From Chloroflexota bacterium (GTDB lineage: Bacteria; Chloroflexota; Anaerolineae; Anaerolineales; UBA4823): 5,669 nt of DNA. Below, one piece after another: positions 1 through 5,669 of this stretch. Numbering within the stretch: the first letter of the stretch is position 1; each line of letters starts with the position of its first letter. The position numbers and the translations under genes were made by a program. Under the pieces are notes generated by a model that saw only the letters and a list, made by a program, of their open reading frames with translations, searched no databases and was not told the DNA's origin. The DNA is taken from contig DAOVXM010000203.1 of the NCBI GenBank assembly GCA_030636125.1, forward strand, positions 1 to 5,669, in the 5' to 3' direction.

Positions 1-1
1 C

Positions 2-1003
2 CTAACCAACTGGTATGTGCGCCGCAGCCGACGCCGCTTCTGGAAGAGCGAGGAAGATACCGACAAGAATACGGTCTACGCCACGCTCTACCATGTGCTG
101 GTTAAACTCGCCAAGATCCTGGCCCCGTTCACGCCTTATGTGACCGAAGTGATGTACCAAAACCTGGTGCGCAGCGTGCGGGATGACGCCTATGAGAGTA
201 TCCATCACACGGACTGGCCAGTCGCTGATTCTGCTGTTGTGGATGAAGAATTGATAAACCAGATGGCCCTGGCCCAGCGGATCGCCAGCCTGGGCTTGAG
301 CGCGCGCAGTGGGGCTGGTATCAAAGTGCGTCAACCACTCGCTAAAGCCCTGGTGCACGTCAATATAGGTAGCGCCGAACTCAGCGATGAGGTCATCGCT
401 ATCGTCTCGGATGAATTGAATATCAAAGCCTTTACATTTGTCGAAGAGGCTGGAGAACTGGTCAGCTATCGCATCTTACCTAATAATAAGCTGCTTGGAC
501 CCAAGTTTGGAGCGCAATTCCCCCAGGTGCGCGCCGCTCTAGCTAGTCTAGACCCAGCCGGAGTCACCAGCAAGATTGAAGCGGGCGAACTGGTCACGAT
601 CACCCTTGGCGACGAATCCATCAATCTGACACCTGAGGAAATCCTGGTGGAAACCCAACCCGCCGAAGGATTAGCCATCGCCGCCGATAAGGTGGTTACA
701 GTCGCGGTGGACTCGGTCATCACCCCCAAACTGCGCTCCGAGGGTCTGGCGCGTGAAATCGTCCGCCGGGTTCAGGCCCAACGCAAGAACGCCGATTTCA
801 ACATCGAAGACCGTATCACCACTTACTACCTGGCTGAAGGCGATTTATCCGAGGTCTTCACCACCTGGGGCGACTATATCAAAGCCGAGACTCTGACCAC
901 GGAGCTGGTCGCTGGTGAGCCGGCTCCTGAGGCCTACACCGAAACTCACCGAGTGGAGGGTATGGAATTTACCATTGGGGTGCTGCAGAAAGTTAAGGTC
1001 TAG
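2..1003 (+). CDS. ileS: Isoleucyl-tRNA synthetase, C-terminal part (copy 1, 5' end outside window)
   Basis: This is the C-terminal 333 residues of a class I isoleucyl-tRNA synthetase, the cytosolic enzyme that charges tRNA-Ile. The reading frame is open from base 2 to a TAG at 1001-1003, so the gene is cut by the window edge rather than starting at the internal GTG at 17. The visible part is the anticodon-binding and C-terminal region. It has the arginine-rich helix WYVRRSRRRFWKSE at the start, then YQNLVRSV, DWP, GIKVRQPL and EGLAREIVRR. It lines up along its length with the end of the second IleRS here: my hand count gives 44 of 73 identical residues over the first stretch, ending at DWP. 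It also resembles Thermus IleRS. There is no C-terminal cysteine zinc knuckle as in the E. coli-type enzyme. The catalytic HIGH and KMSKS motifs lie upstream and cannot be judged. Its 3' end overlaps the convergent cyclase gene by 11 bp. Confidence 0.93.
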   Translation, partial: LTNWYVRRSRRRFWKSEEDTDKNTVYATLYHVLVKLAKILAPFTPYVTEVMYQNLVRSVRDDAYESIHHTDWPVADSAVVDEELINQMALAQRIASLGLSARSGAGIKVRQPLAKALVHVNIGSAELSDEVIAIVSDELNIKAFTFVEEAGELVSYRILPNNKLLGPKFGAQFPQVRAALASLDPAGVTSKIEAGELVTITLGDESINLTPEEILVETQPAEGLAIAADKVVTVAVDSVITPKLRSEGLAREIVRRVQAQRKNADFNIEDRITTYYLAEGDLSEVFTTWGDYIKAETLTTELVAGEPAPEAYTETHRVEGMEFTIGVLQKVKV

Positions 1004-2084
1004 CGCCCCTGATACCTTGTGGAAGCTCACGCTCAAGGAAGTAAAGGGTGTTCATGCCGAATCCCTTAACCTCGAATTCGCCTCTCTCACTGCAGACGAA
1101 GTCGTCCTTGATCAGCTCGTAGGTATTCTCACTGATGGTGATCTTCATAGGCTCCGACAGGGTTTCCATGCGCGCCGCTAGATTCACCCCAGGACCAAAG
1201 ATATCGTAGACATATTTCTGGATGCCAACGAGGGAGCCGACCACGGGGCCAGAGTTTATGCCAATGCGGCAATGCCAGGCTTCGGCATGGGCTGAATTAC
1301 GGCGCTCAATATAACGCAACATCCGCAGAGCTACGAGCGCAATATTATGTGCGTGGTCCGGCGTGGTCACCGGTAAACCTGAGACGGCCATATAAGAATC
1401 ACCAACAGTCCTGATCCGCTCGCAGTCGAACAGATCGGTAATGCGGTCAAATACTGTAAAAATATCGTTGAGCTCGGTAACTAGGGCTGCGGGGTCTTGT
1501 GAAATAGCTTTCTCGGTGTGTCCGACGAAGTCGACCATAAGAATTGAGGCGTTGGGAAATAACTGCGGTGTGACCGTGCCGTACTCCTTCATCTCCTCGT
1601 AAACGGACTTGGGCATGATGTTAAGCAGCAGGCGCTCGACCCGGTCCTTCTCGCGCTCAACCTCCCGGGCGTTCTTCTCCGCCATCTTGGAGTAAGACTC
1701 AAGCATGTACTCGGCCTGCTTCTGCTTGGATATATTGTGACATTCAACCACAATCTGGTCTGAAGAATCCGACAATTCTCTCAGCTCGACAGCCACGGGA
1801 ATGCTGCGACCGCTGGACTGCGCTTCGGTCTCAAACTTGTACGGACGCCCGTTTTGAAGGCGCGACAAAGCGCGATCTGCTTTGAGGTCGTGCAAACGTT
1901 TGGTTAACGGCTCATCAACTTCGCTGCCAGGAGGAAACCACTTAAAGAAGTTGGCATTCTCGAAGAGCACCGTCCAATCATCCGGTTCGACGATAGCAAT
2001 ACCAATACCAAGGGTTTGGGCCACCTGCCGCAGCGTTTCAGCATCTGGTACAACTGTGGTTTTTTCCGAATCCGATATTGACAC
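993..2084 (-). CDS. PAS-domain class III adenylate/guanylate cyclase
   Basis: Predicted soluble 363-residue cyclase making cAMP or cGMP from ATP or GTP. No signal peptide or membrane segment is visible. Residues about 15-120 look like a PAS sensor domain. Residues about 120-160 form a charged signalling helix/coiled coil ending in LLLNIMPKSVYEEM, as in many PAS- or HNOBA-linked cyclases. Residues about 175-350 are the class III catalytic domain. Metal-binding aspartates are D185 (MVDFVGHT) and D229 (TVGDSYMAVSGLP). Transition-state residues are N301 and R305 (GVNLAARME). D294 in YDIFG matches the adenylate-cyclase type (guanylate cyclases usually have Cys). The partner position, normally Lys in adenylate or Glu in guanylate cyclases, is R225, so product specificity is uncertain. 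The start is GTG at 2084 with AGGAG six bases upstream. The gene begins 2 nt after the globin stop codon and so is very likely coupled to it. Its end overlaps the IleRS gene on the other strand. Confidence 0.93.
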   Translation of the reverse strand: MSISDSEKTTVVPDAETLRQVAQTLGIGIAIVEPDDWTVLFENANFFKWFPPGSEVDEPLTKRLHDLKADRALSRLQNGRPYKFETEAQSSGRSIPVAVELRELSDSSDQIVVECHNISKQKQAEYMLESYSKMAEKNAREVEREKDRVERLLLNIMPKSVYEEMKEYGTVTPQLFPNASILMVDFVGHTEKAISQDPAALVTELNDIFTVFDRITDLFDCERIRTVGDSYMAVSGLPVTTPDHAHNIALVALRMLRYIERRNSAHAEAWHCRIGINSGPVVGSLVGIQKYVYDIFGPGVNLAARMETLSEPMKITISENTYELIKDDFVCSERGEFEVKGFGMNTLYFLERELPQGIRGARP

Positions 2085-2086
2085 AA

Positions 2087-2449
2087 TTAGCTCCTTGCGA
2101 TGATGAAGTTCTTGCGGCTTATAAATTCATCCTCAACATGCTGGATATCCTCTTTATCGAAGTCGAAGTCCTCCAGCGTTTCTCTGAGCAGTGCAGCCGA
2201 CTCATAAAAGGCAGTTTCAGTGATACCCAGGTGGGCATGCACGCGCTCCAGGTGCTCGTCGGTATAGCTAGTCGGTCCGCCCATCATGGAGGCGATGAAC
2301 TTAGTCTGGTGATCGATCAAGCGCTTCATATTCGTATTAGCGAAATATGGGCTCGTCACGGGCGAGTCCACGACCTTCTCATAAAAACTCATTACCACGC
2401 GGCTCACACTCGCGAAACCGCCGTATCGCTCGAAAATCGTTCGTTTCAT
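2087..2449 (-). CDS. glbN: Group I truncated hemoglobin (trHbN-like)
   Basis: A 120-residue truncated (2-on-2) hemoglobin, a small cytosolic heme protein. Relatives bind O2 and NO and in mycobacteria detoxify NO. From the ATG at 2449 it aligns without gaps, as I recall the sequence, to Mycobacterium tuberculosis trHbN with an offset of ten residues. The pocket residues all match: Y23 (B10), F36 (CD1), L44 (E7), Q48 (E11) and proximal H71 (F8, in RVHAHLGIT). The family glycine motifs GG (10-11) and MMGGP (55-59) are present. Position E15, a Phe gating the NO tunnel in M. tuberculosis, is I52. The ATG at 2449 has AGGGAG upstream. In-frame starts at 2473 (ATG) and 2485 (TTG) would add 8 or 12 residues but have no clear ribosome binding site. 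It is the first gene of an operon with the PAS cyclase, so it may scavenge or present a gas to that enzyme. That role is inferred from context only. Confidence 0.93.
   Translation of the reverse strand: MKRTIFERYGGFASVSRVVMSFYEKVVDSPVTSPYFANTNMKRLIDHQTKFIASMMGGPTSYTDEHLERVHAHLGITETAFYESAALLRETLEDFDFDKEDIQHVEDEFISRKNFIIARS
2091..2095 (-). promoter_or_regulatory. Ribosome binding site of the cyclase gene
   Basis: AGGAG on the minus strand, six bases before the GTG start at 2084. It lies within the last sense codons of the globin gene (Arg-Ser just before TAA). Ribosomes ending the globin would therefore be placed directly at the cyclase start. This fixes the GTG as the start and supports translational coupling. 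Confidence 0.85.
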
Positions 2450-2460
2450 AACTGTAAACG

Positions 2461-2466
2461 CTCCCT
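2461..2466 (-). promoter_or_regulatory. Ribosome binding site of the globin gene
   Basis: AGGGAG on the minus strand, 11 bases before the ATG at 2449. The spacing is slightly long, but it is the only good Shine-Dalgarno match near any candidate start. It favours the 120-residue globin over the two longer in-frame forms. Confidence 0.65.
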
Positions 2467-2478
2467 TTTCCATTCTAG

Positions 2479-2525
2479 ATCTCAAAGCGGCTTCTACCTC
2501 GATCTAACGCTATACCGCCTGAGAT
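2479..2525 (-). repeat. Imperfect inverted repeat (possible hairpin) in globin leader
   Basis: The arms ATCTCA (2479-2484) and TGAGAT (2520-2525) are perfect complements. Inside them GCGG (2487-2490) pairs with CCGC (2515-2518), giving ten base pairs with a small asymmetric bulge (AA against C) and a loop of about 24 bases. It lies between the predicted transcription start and the globin ribosome binding site, about 13 bases upstream of AGGGAG. It could be an RNA structure in the 5' leader or a DNA operator. No run of T follows it, so it does not look like an intrinsic terminator. No known riboswitch class is recognised. Confidence 0.4.
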
Positions 2526-2541
2526 ATCACCTGTCCTTACT

Positions 2542-2570
2542 ATTATACTGTAGGATGGCTTTCTGGACAA
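2542..2570 (-). promoter_or_regulatory. Predicted promoter of the globin-cyclase operon
   Basis: The minus strand carries a perfect -10 hexamer TATAAT (2547-2542), preceded at exactly 17 bp by TTGTCC (2570-2565), which matches the TTGACA consensus at four of six positions. Transcription would start near 2535 and give a leader of roughly 85 bases before the globin ATG. This is the best housekeeping-sigma promoter match in the gap. It fits the first gene of the minus-strand operon. Confidence 0.7.
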
Positions 2571-2583
2571 CGTAGACATTATT

Positions 2584-2610
2584 TGTATTTTTCCAGCAAC
2601 CAAAAATACA
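2584..2610. repeat. Perfect 9-bp dyad between the divergent promoters (candidate operator)
   Basis: TGTATTTTT (2584-2592) and AAAAATACA (2602-2610) are perfect reverse complements separated by nine bases. The dyad covers the candidate -35 and spacer of the second IleRS promoter. It ends 14 bp upstream of the -35 of the globin-cyclase promoter. That placement suits a dimeric regulator that could repress one gene and activate the other. There is no T-run after it on either strand, so a terminator is unlikely. The cognate factor is unknown. The motif is not a CRP (TGTGA-N6-TCACA) or FNR (TTGAT-N4-ATCAA) box. Confidence 0.5.
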
Positions 2611-2619
2611 GGTTACAAT
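2590..2619 (+). promoter_or_regulatory. Candidate promoter of the second IleRS gene
   Basis: TTTCCA (2590-2595, four of six matches to TTGACA) is followed after 18 bp by TACAAT (2614-2619, five of six matches to TATAAT). Initiation near 2626 would give a leader of about 50 bases. This is weaker than the divergent promoter but is the best plus-strand match between the two genes. The 9-bp dyad overlaps it. The leader is too short for a T-box, and none of the T-box signature is seen. Confidence 0.45.
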
Positions 2620-2666
2620 GTTGGCTACAAGCGAGAGTGAATAAGATGCTGCTATAGCCCAATACC

Positions 2667-2670
2667 GGAG
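2667..2670 (+). promoter_or_regulatory. Ribosome binding site of the second IleRS gene
   Basis: GGAG lies five bases before the ATG at 2676. An in-frame TAG at 2655-2657 closes the frame upstream, so no start between that stop and 2676 exists. The ATG at 2676 is therefore well supported. Confidence 0.75.
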
Positions 2671-2675
2671 CCACC

Positions 2676-5669
2676 ATGTTCAAACCCATTTCTCCTAAGC
2701 TTAACCTCACCCTCATGGAAATAGAGGTGCTGAGGTTTTGGAAGACCCACCACATCTTCGACCAGTCCAGCGTCCGGCGGGAAGGCGGTCCAGATTACGT
2801 CTTCTATGAAGGCCCCCCCACGGCGAACGGTCGACCCGGAGTGCACCATGTGCTGGCGCGCGCTTTCAAGGATATGTTCCCTCGCTATAAGACCATGCGC
2901 GGCTATCACGTCATTCGCCGCGGCGGATGGGATACCCACGGTTTGCCTGTGGAGATTGAAGTTGAAAAGCAGTTGGGATTCACCAGTAAAGGACAGATCG
3001 AAGAATACGGTATCGACCGCTTCAACGAATTGTGCCGCAAATCGGTCTTCACCTATATCCAGGACTGGGAGAAACTCACCGACCGCATCGCCTTCTGGGT
3101 GGATATGGATGACGCCTATGTCACCTACACCAATGACTATATTGAGTCGGTGTGGTGGATATTAAAACAATATTGGGATAAAGACCTGCTTTACCAGGAT
3201 TATAAAGTCGTCCCATACTGCCCGCGCTGCGGAACGCCGCTCTCTGACCACGAAGTCGCCCAGGGATATCGGGAGGTTGAAGACCCCTCGATCTTCGTGC
3301 GCCTGCCTCTGGCGGACGACCCAAATACTTCCTTGCTGATATGGACTACCACCCCCTGGACGCTACCTGGAAATGTAGCCATAGCTGCCCATCCAGACGA
3401 GCAATATGTTACCGTAGAACGTGAGCTTCCCGAAGGCGGCAGTGAACGACTCATCCTGGCGAGCGCCCTGCTTGAAAGTGTCTTCGGTGACGATCAAGTC
3501 AAGATCATAGATTCTTATAAGGGGAAAAAGCTCAAGGGGAAACGTTACCAGCCCCTGTTCACCTTCATACACTCTGATAAGCCAGCCTATTATGTGCTCC
3601 TGGGAGATTTCGTCACCACCGAAGACGGCACCGGCTTGGTTCACCTGGCGCCGGCCTTCGGCGCTGAGGACATGCAGGCTGCCAAGACTTTCGACCTACC
3701 CATCCTGATGACCGTCACTCCGGCAGGAAAGTTCACCCCCGAAGTGAGCTCCTGGCGTGGTATGTTCGTAAAAGAGGCCGACCCGCTCATCGTGCAAGAC
3801 CTCGAATCACGCGGGCTACTACTCCAAGCTGGAGAGTACACCCACACTTATCCCTTCTGCTGGCGTTGCCATACACCTCTGCTTTATTATGCCCGTAGCA
3901 CCTGGTACCTGCGCACCTCCCAATTCAAGGACAAATTGGTGGCGCTCAACCGAGAGATCAATTGGGTTCCTGAGCACATTCAAGAGGGGCGCTTCGGCAA
4001 TTGGCTGGAGAATAATGTGGATTGGGCTTTAGGCCGCGAACGGTATTGGGGCACACCTTTACCAATCTGGATCTGCGAAACCTGCAACCACCAGCGGTGT
4101 ATTGGCTCAATTGCAGAGTTGTCAGAACTAGCTGATCAGGACATGTCCGGGCTAGACCTGCACAGGCCATATGTGGACGAGGTGCGCTTCCCCTGTCCTG
4201 AATGTGGCGGACAAATGGAGCGGGTTCCCGAGTTGATCGATGTCTGGTTTGACTCAGGAGCCATGCCGGTAGCCCAGTGGCATTATCCTTTCGAAAACCA
4301 GGAGCTCTTCCAGACACAGTTCCCTGCTGACTTCATTTGTGAGGCGGTTGACCAGACGCGCGGCTGGTTCTACTCGCTGCACGCCATCAGCACATTGCTC
4401 TTCGAGCGAGAGTGTTATCAGAACGTCATCTGCCTGGGGTTGATCCAAGACAAAGATGGGCAGAAGATGTCTAAATCGCGCGGCAACATGATAGACCCTT
4501 GGGATGTGATCAACCAGCATGGAGCCGACGCCTTCCGCTGGTACCTGTATACGACCAGTCCACCAGGTCAGGAACGGCGCTTCTCGGTCAATCTGGTTGG
4601 CGAGGTGGTGCGCAATTTCACCCTGACGCTATGGAATGTTTATGCCTTCTTTGTGACTTATGCTAACCTGGACGGCTGGAAACCCACCAAAGATGACCTC
4701 CCGGAAAAAGCGATCGTGTATAACGACCTGGATCGCTGGTTGCTCTCCGAATTACACACCCTGGCGCGCGATGTGACAACCGCTTTCGACCTTTATAACG
4801 TACCAGGAGCCACACGACCCATCCAGGCCTTCGTGGACATCCTCTCCAAGTGGTATTTGCGCCGCTCACGACGCCGTTTTTGGAAGAGCGAATCTGATGG
4901 CGATAAGAGAGCGGCTTATGCCACACTGTACGAGACGCTGGTGACGTTAAGTAAACTTATCGCTCCCACCATGCCTTTTCTAGCCGAAGAACTCTACCAG
5001 AACCTGGTACGTTGCGTCGATGCTTCCGCTCCCGAATCTGTCCACCTGGCTGACTGGCCATTGGTCAACCGTGCCAAAATCAATGAAAAGCTCAACCGGG
5101 ATATGCGGCTGGTGATGAAATTGGCTTCCTTAGGACACGCAGCCCGCAACCAGGCAGGCATTAAGGTGCGCCAACCTTTAGCTGAGGTCGCCTTCTCCGT
5201 CAGCAACAAAGAGGAAACACGCGCCCTGGAACGCTACGCCGACCTGTTAGCTGAGGAGCTTAACGTCAAGCAAGCGCGCAGCCTGGGATCCGCGGGCGAA
5301 GCAGTCTCATACAACTTAAAACCCCTACCAAAACAGCTTGGGCAGAAATACCAGGCCCAATACCCCAAGATCAGCGCGGCTATCCTGGAACTCGACCTCG
5401 AGGGAGCCGCCCGCGCCTTGCTGGACGAGCACACCTTGCTGGTCAGCGTTGAAGGCAGGGCTTATAAAATCTTGCCCGAAGAAGTCGAGGTGCGCACAGA
5501 AGCAAAAAGCGGCTTTACCGTGGCCTCCGAGGGCGCTTACCTGGCAGCATTAAAGACCGACCTCACACCTGAGCTGGTCAGCGAAGGGTTGGCACGCGAG
5601 TTCATACGCCATGTGCAGGACTTACGCAAGCAAGCCGGTCTCGATATAGCCGACCGCATCTATCTCTAC
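2676..5669 (+). CDS. ileS: Isoleucyl-tRNA synthetase with GVHH (swapped HIGH) motif, copy 2, 3' end outside window
   Basis: Class I isoleucyl-tRNA synthetase; 998 codons are visible with no stop. Thermus IleRS is about 1045 residues, so some 40-50 are missing. It charges tRNA-Ile and edits misactivated valine. The Rossmann core starts with EGPPTANGRP, followed by G55-V-H-H58 where HxGH is expected, then GWDTHGLPVE (84-93). Zinc-type cysteine pairs are C182/C185 with C395/C398, and C467/C470 with C507/C510. The editing (CP1) domain shows TTTPWTLPGN (224-233) and GTGLVHLAPAFGAED (318-332, H323, D332). DVWFDSG (522-528), DQTRGW (559-564) and KMSKS (597-601) are intact. The anticodon-binding part begins near DRWLLSEL (686-693) and includes RRSRRRFW (729-736). 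No frameshift is seen, so this is a working gene. The GxHH swap is the feature reported for mupirocin hyper-resistant IleRS2, and resistance is inferred from it. A diverged paralog ends 1.7 kb upstream on the same strand. Confidence 0.96.
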   Translation, partial: MFKPISPKLNLTLMEIEVLRFWKTHHIFDQSSVRREGGPDYVFYEGPPTANGRPGVHHVLARAFKDMFPRYKTMRGYHVIRRGGWDTHGLPVEIEVEKQLGFTSKGQIEEYGIDRFNELCRKSVFTYIQDWEKLTDRIAFWVDMDDAYVTYTNDYIESVWWILKQYWDKDLLYQDYKVVPYCPRCGTPLSDHEVAQGYREVEDPSIFVRLPLADDPNTSLLIWTTTPWTLPGNVAIAAHPDEQYVTVERELPEGGSERLILASALLESVFGDDQVKIIDSYKGKKLKGKRYQPLFTFIHSDKPAYYVLLGDFVTTEDGTGLVHLAPAFGAEDMQAAKTFDLPILMTVTPAGKFTPEVSSWRGMFVKEADPLIVQDLESRGLLLQAGEYTHTYPFCWRCHTPLLYYARSTWYLRTSQFKDKLVALNREINWVPEHIQEGRFGNWLENNVDWALGRERYWGTPLPIWICETCNHQRCIGSIAELSELADQDMSGLDLHRPYVDEVRFPCPECGGQMERVPELIDVWFDSGAMPVAQWHYPFENQELFQTQFPADFICEAVDQTRGWFYSLHAISTLLFERECYQNVICLGLIQDKDGQKMSKSRGNMIDPWDVINQHGADAFRWYLYTTSPPGQERRFSVNLVGEVVRNFTLTLWNVYAFFVTYANLDGWKPTKDDLPEKAIVYNDLDRWLLSELHTLARDVTTAFDLYNVPGATRPIQAFVDILSKWYLRRSRRRFWKSESDGDKRAAYATLYETLVTLSKLIAPTMPFLAEELYQNLVRCVDASAPESVHLADWPLVNRAKINEKLNRDMRLVMKLASLGHAARNQAGIKVRQPLAEVAFSVSNKEETRALERYADLLAEELNVKQARSLGSAGEAVSYNLKPLPKQLGQKYQAQYPKISAAILELDLEGAARALLDEHTLLVSVEGRAYKILPEEVEVRTEAKSGFTVASEGAYLAALKTDLTPELVSEGLAREFIRHVQDLRKQAGLDIADRIYLY

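Noticed and set aside
12..51. DNA direct repeat between 12-51 and about 4852-4891
   Set aside because: The similarity comes from the conserved arginine-rich motif of two paralogous IleRS genes. Differences fall mostly at wobble positions, so it is not a mobile-element or recombination repeat.
2..1003. Copy 1 IleRS as a truncated pseudogene
   Set aside because: The frame is open right up to the window edge and the whole C-terminal region is well conserved. Truncation is caused by the window boundary as far as can be seen.
2450..2485. Longer globin from TTG at 2485 or ATG at 2473
   Set aside because: Neither has a clear ribosome binding site. The ATG at 2449 has AGGGAG upstream and gives the usual group I globin start just before the first helix.
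2078..2575. 165-codon plus-strand open frame opposite the globin
   Set aside because: It is antisense to the globin gene, whose family match and pocket residues are unambiguous. The translation shows no recognisable domain.
2584..2610. The 9-bp dyad as an intrinsic terminator
   Set aside because: The stem is made of A-T pairs apart from one G-C, no U-run follows on either strand, and it sits between divergent promoters where no transcript needs to end.
2620..2675. T-box leader for the second IleRS gene
   Set aside because: Synthetase genes often carry T-boxes, but the predicted leader is only about 50 bases. No T-box consensus (GGGTGG...ACCGCG type) or terminator/antiterminator pair is present.
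2670..2678. GCCACCATG, identical to a eukaryotic Kozak context at the IleRS start
   Set aside because: The surrounding genes are clearly bacterial with Shine-Dalgarno sites, and GGAG lies five bases before this ATG. The match is most likely coincidence and gives no sign of a vector or eukaryotic origin.
3121..5434. Several minus-strand open frames of 66-119 codons inside the second IleRS
   Set aside because: They lie wholly within the strongly conserved IleRS frame on the plus strand and show no protein family features, so they are shadow frames.

Overview
The window holds two class I isoleucyl-tRNA synthetase (IleRS) genes on the + strand. Between them, on the - strand, lies a two-gene operon encoding a truncated hemoglobin and a PAS-linked class III nucleotide cyclase. 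All genes look bacterial, with Shine-Dalgarno sites, a GTG start and tight packing. The IleRS proteins resemble the long Thermus-type/IleRS2-like lineage. That, together with the PAS-cyclase architecture and moderate base composition, suggests a Chloroflexota-like (Anaerolineae-type) environmental bacterium. The phylum is an inference by eye and is not proven.

Layout. Positions 2-1003 (+) are the C-terminal third of one IleRS, cut by the window start. Positions 993-2084 (-) are a 363-residue PAS/coiled-coil/class III cyclase whose 3' end overlaps the first IleRS tail-to-tail by 11 bp. Positions 2087-2449 (-) are a 120-residue group I truncated hemoglobin. Its stop codon lies 2 nt before the cyclase start, and the cyclase ribosome binding site sits inside its last codons, so the two are almost certainly co-translated. 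Positions 2450-2675 are a divergent regulatory region. It has a good promoter for the globin-cyclase operon, a weaker candidate promoter for the second IleRS, a perfect 9-bp dyad between them and a possible hairpin in the globin leader. Positions 2676-5669 (+) are a second, nearly complete IleRS (998 codons, running off the window end).

The most notable points are these. (1) The second IleRS carries Gly-Val-His-His where class I synthetases have the HIGH (HxGH) signature. This is the GxHH swap reported for mupirocin hyper-resistant IleRS2 enzymes, and KMSKS, editing and zinc-binding elements are otherwise intact. (2) Two clearly diverged IleRS paralogs lie within 1.7 kb of each other, which suggests a division of labour such as housekeeping versus antibiotic-tolerant enzyme. 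(3) A trHbN-like globin with the full heme-pocket residue set is translationally coupled to a PAS cyclase, which suggests a two-protein gas (NO/O2)-to-cyclic-nucleotide signalling module. The cyclase has Arg at the usual adenine-specifying Lys position.
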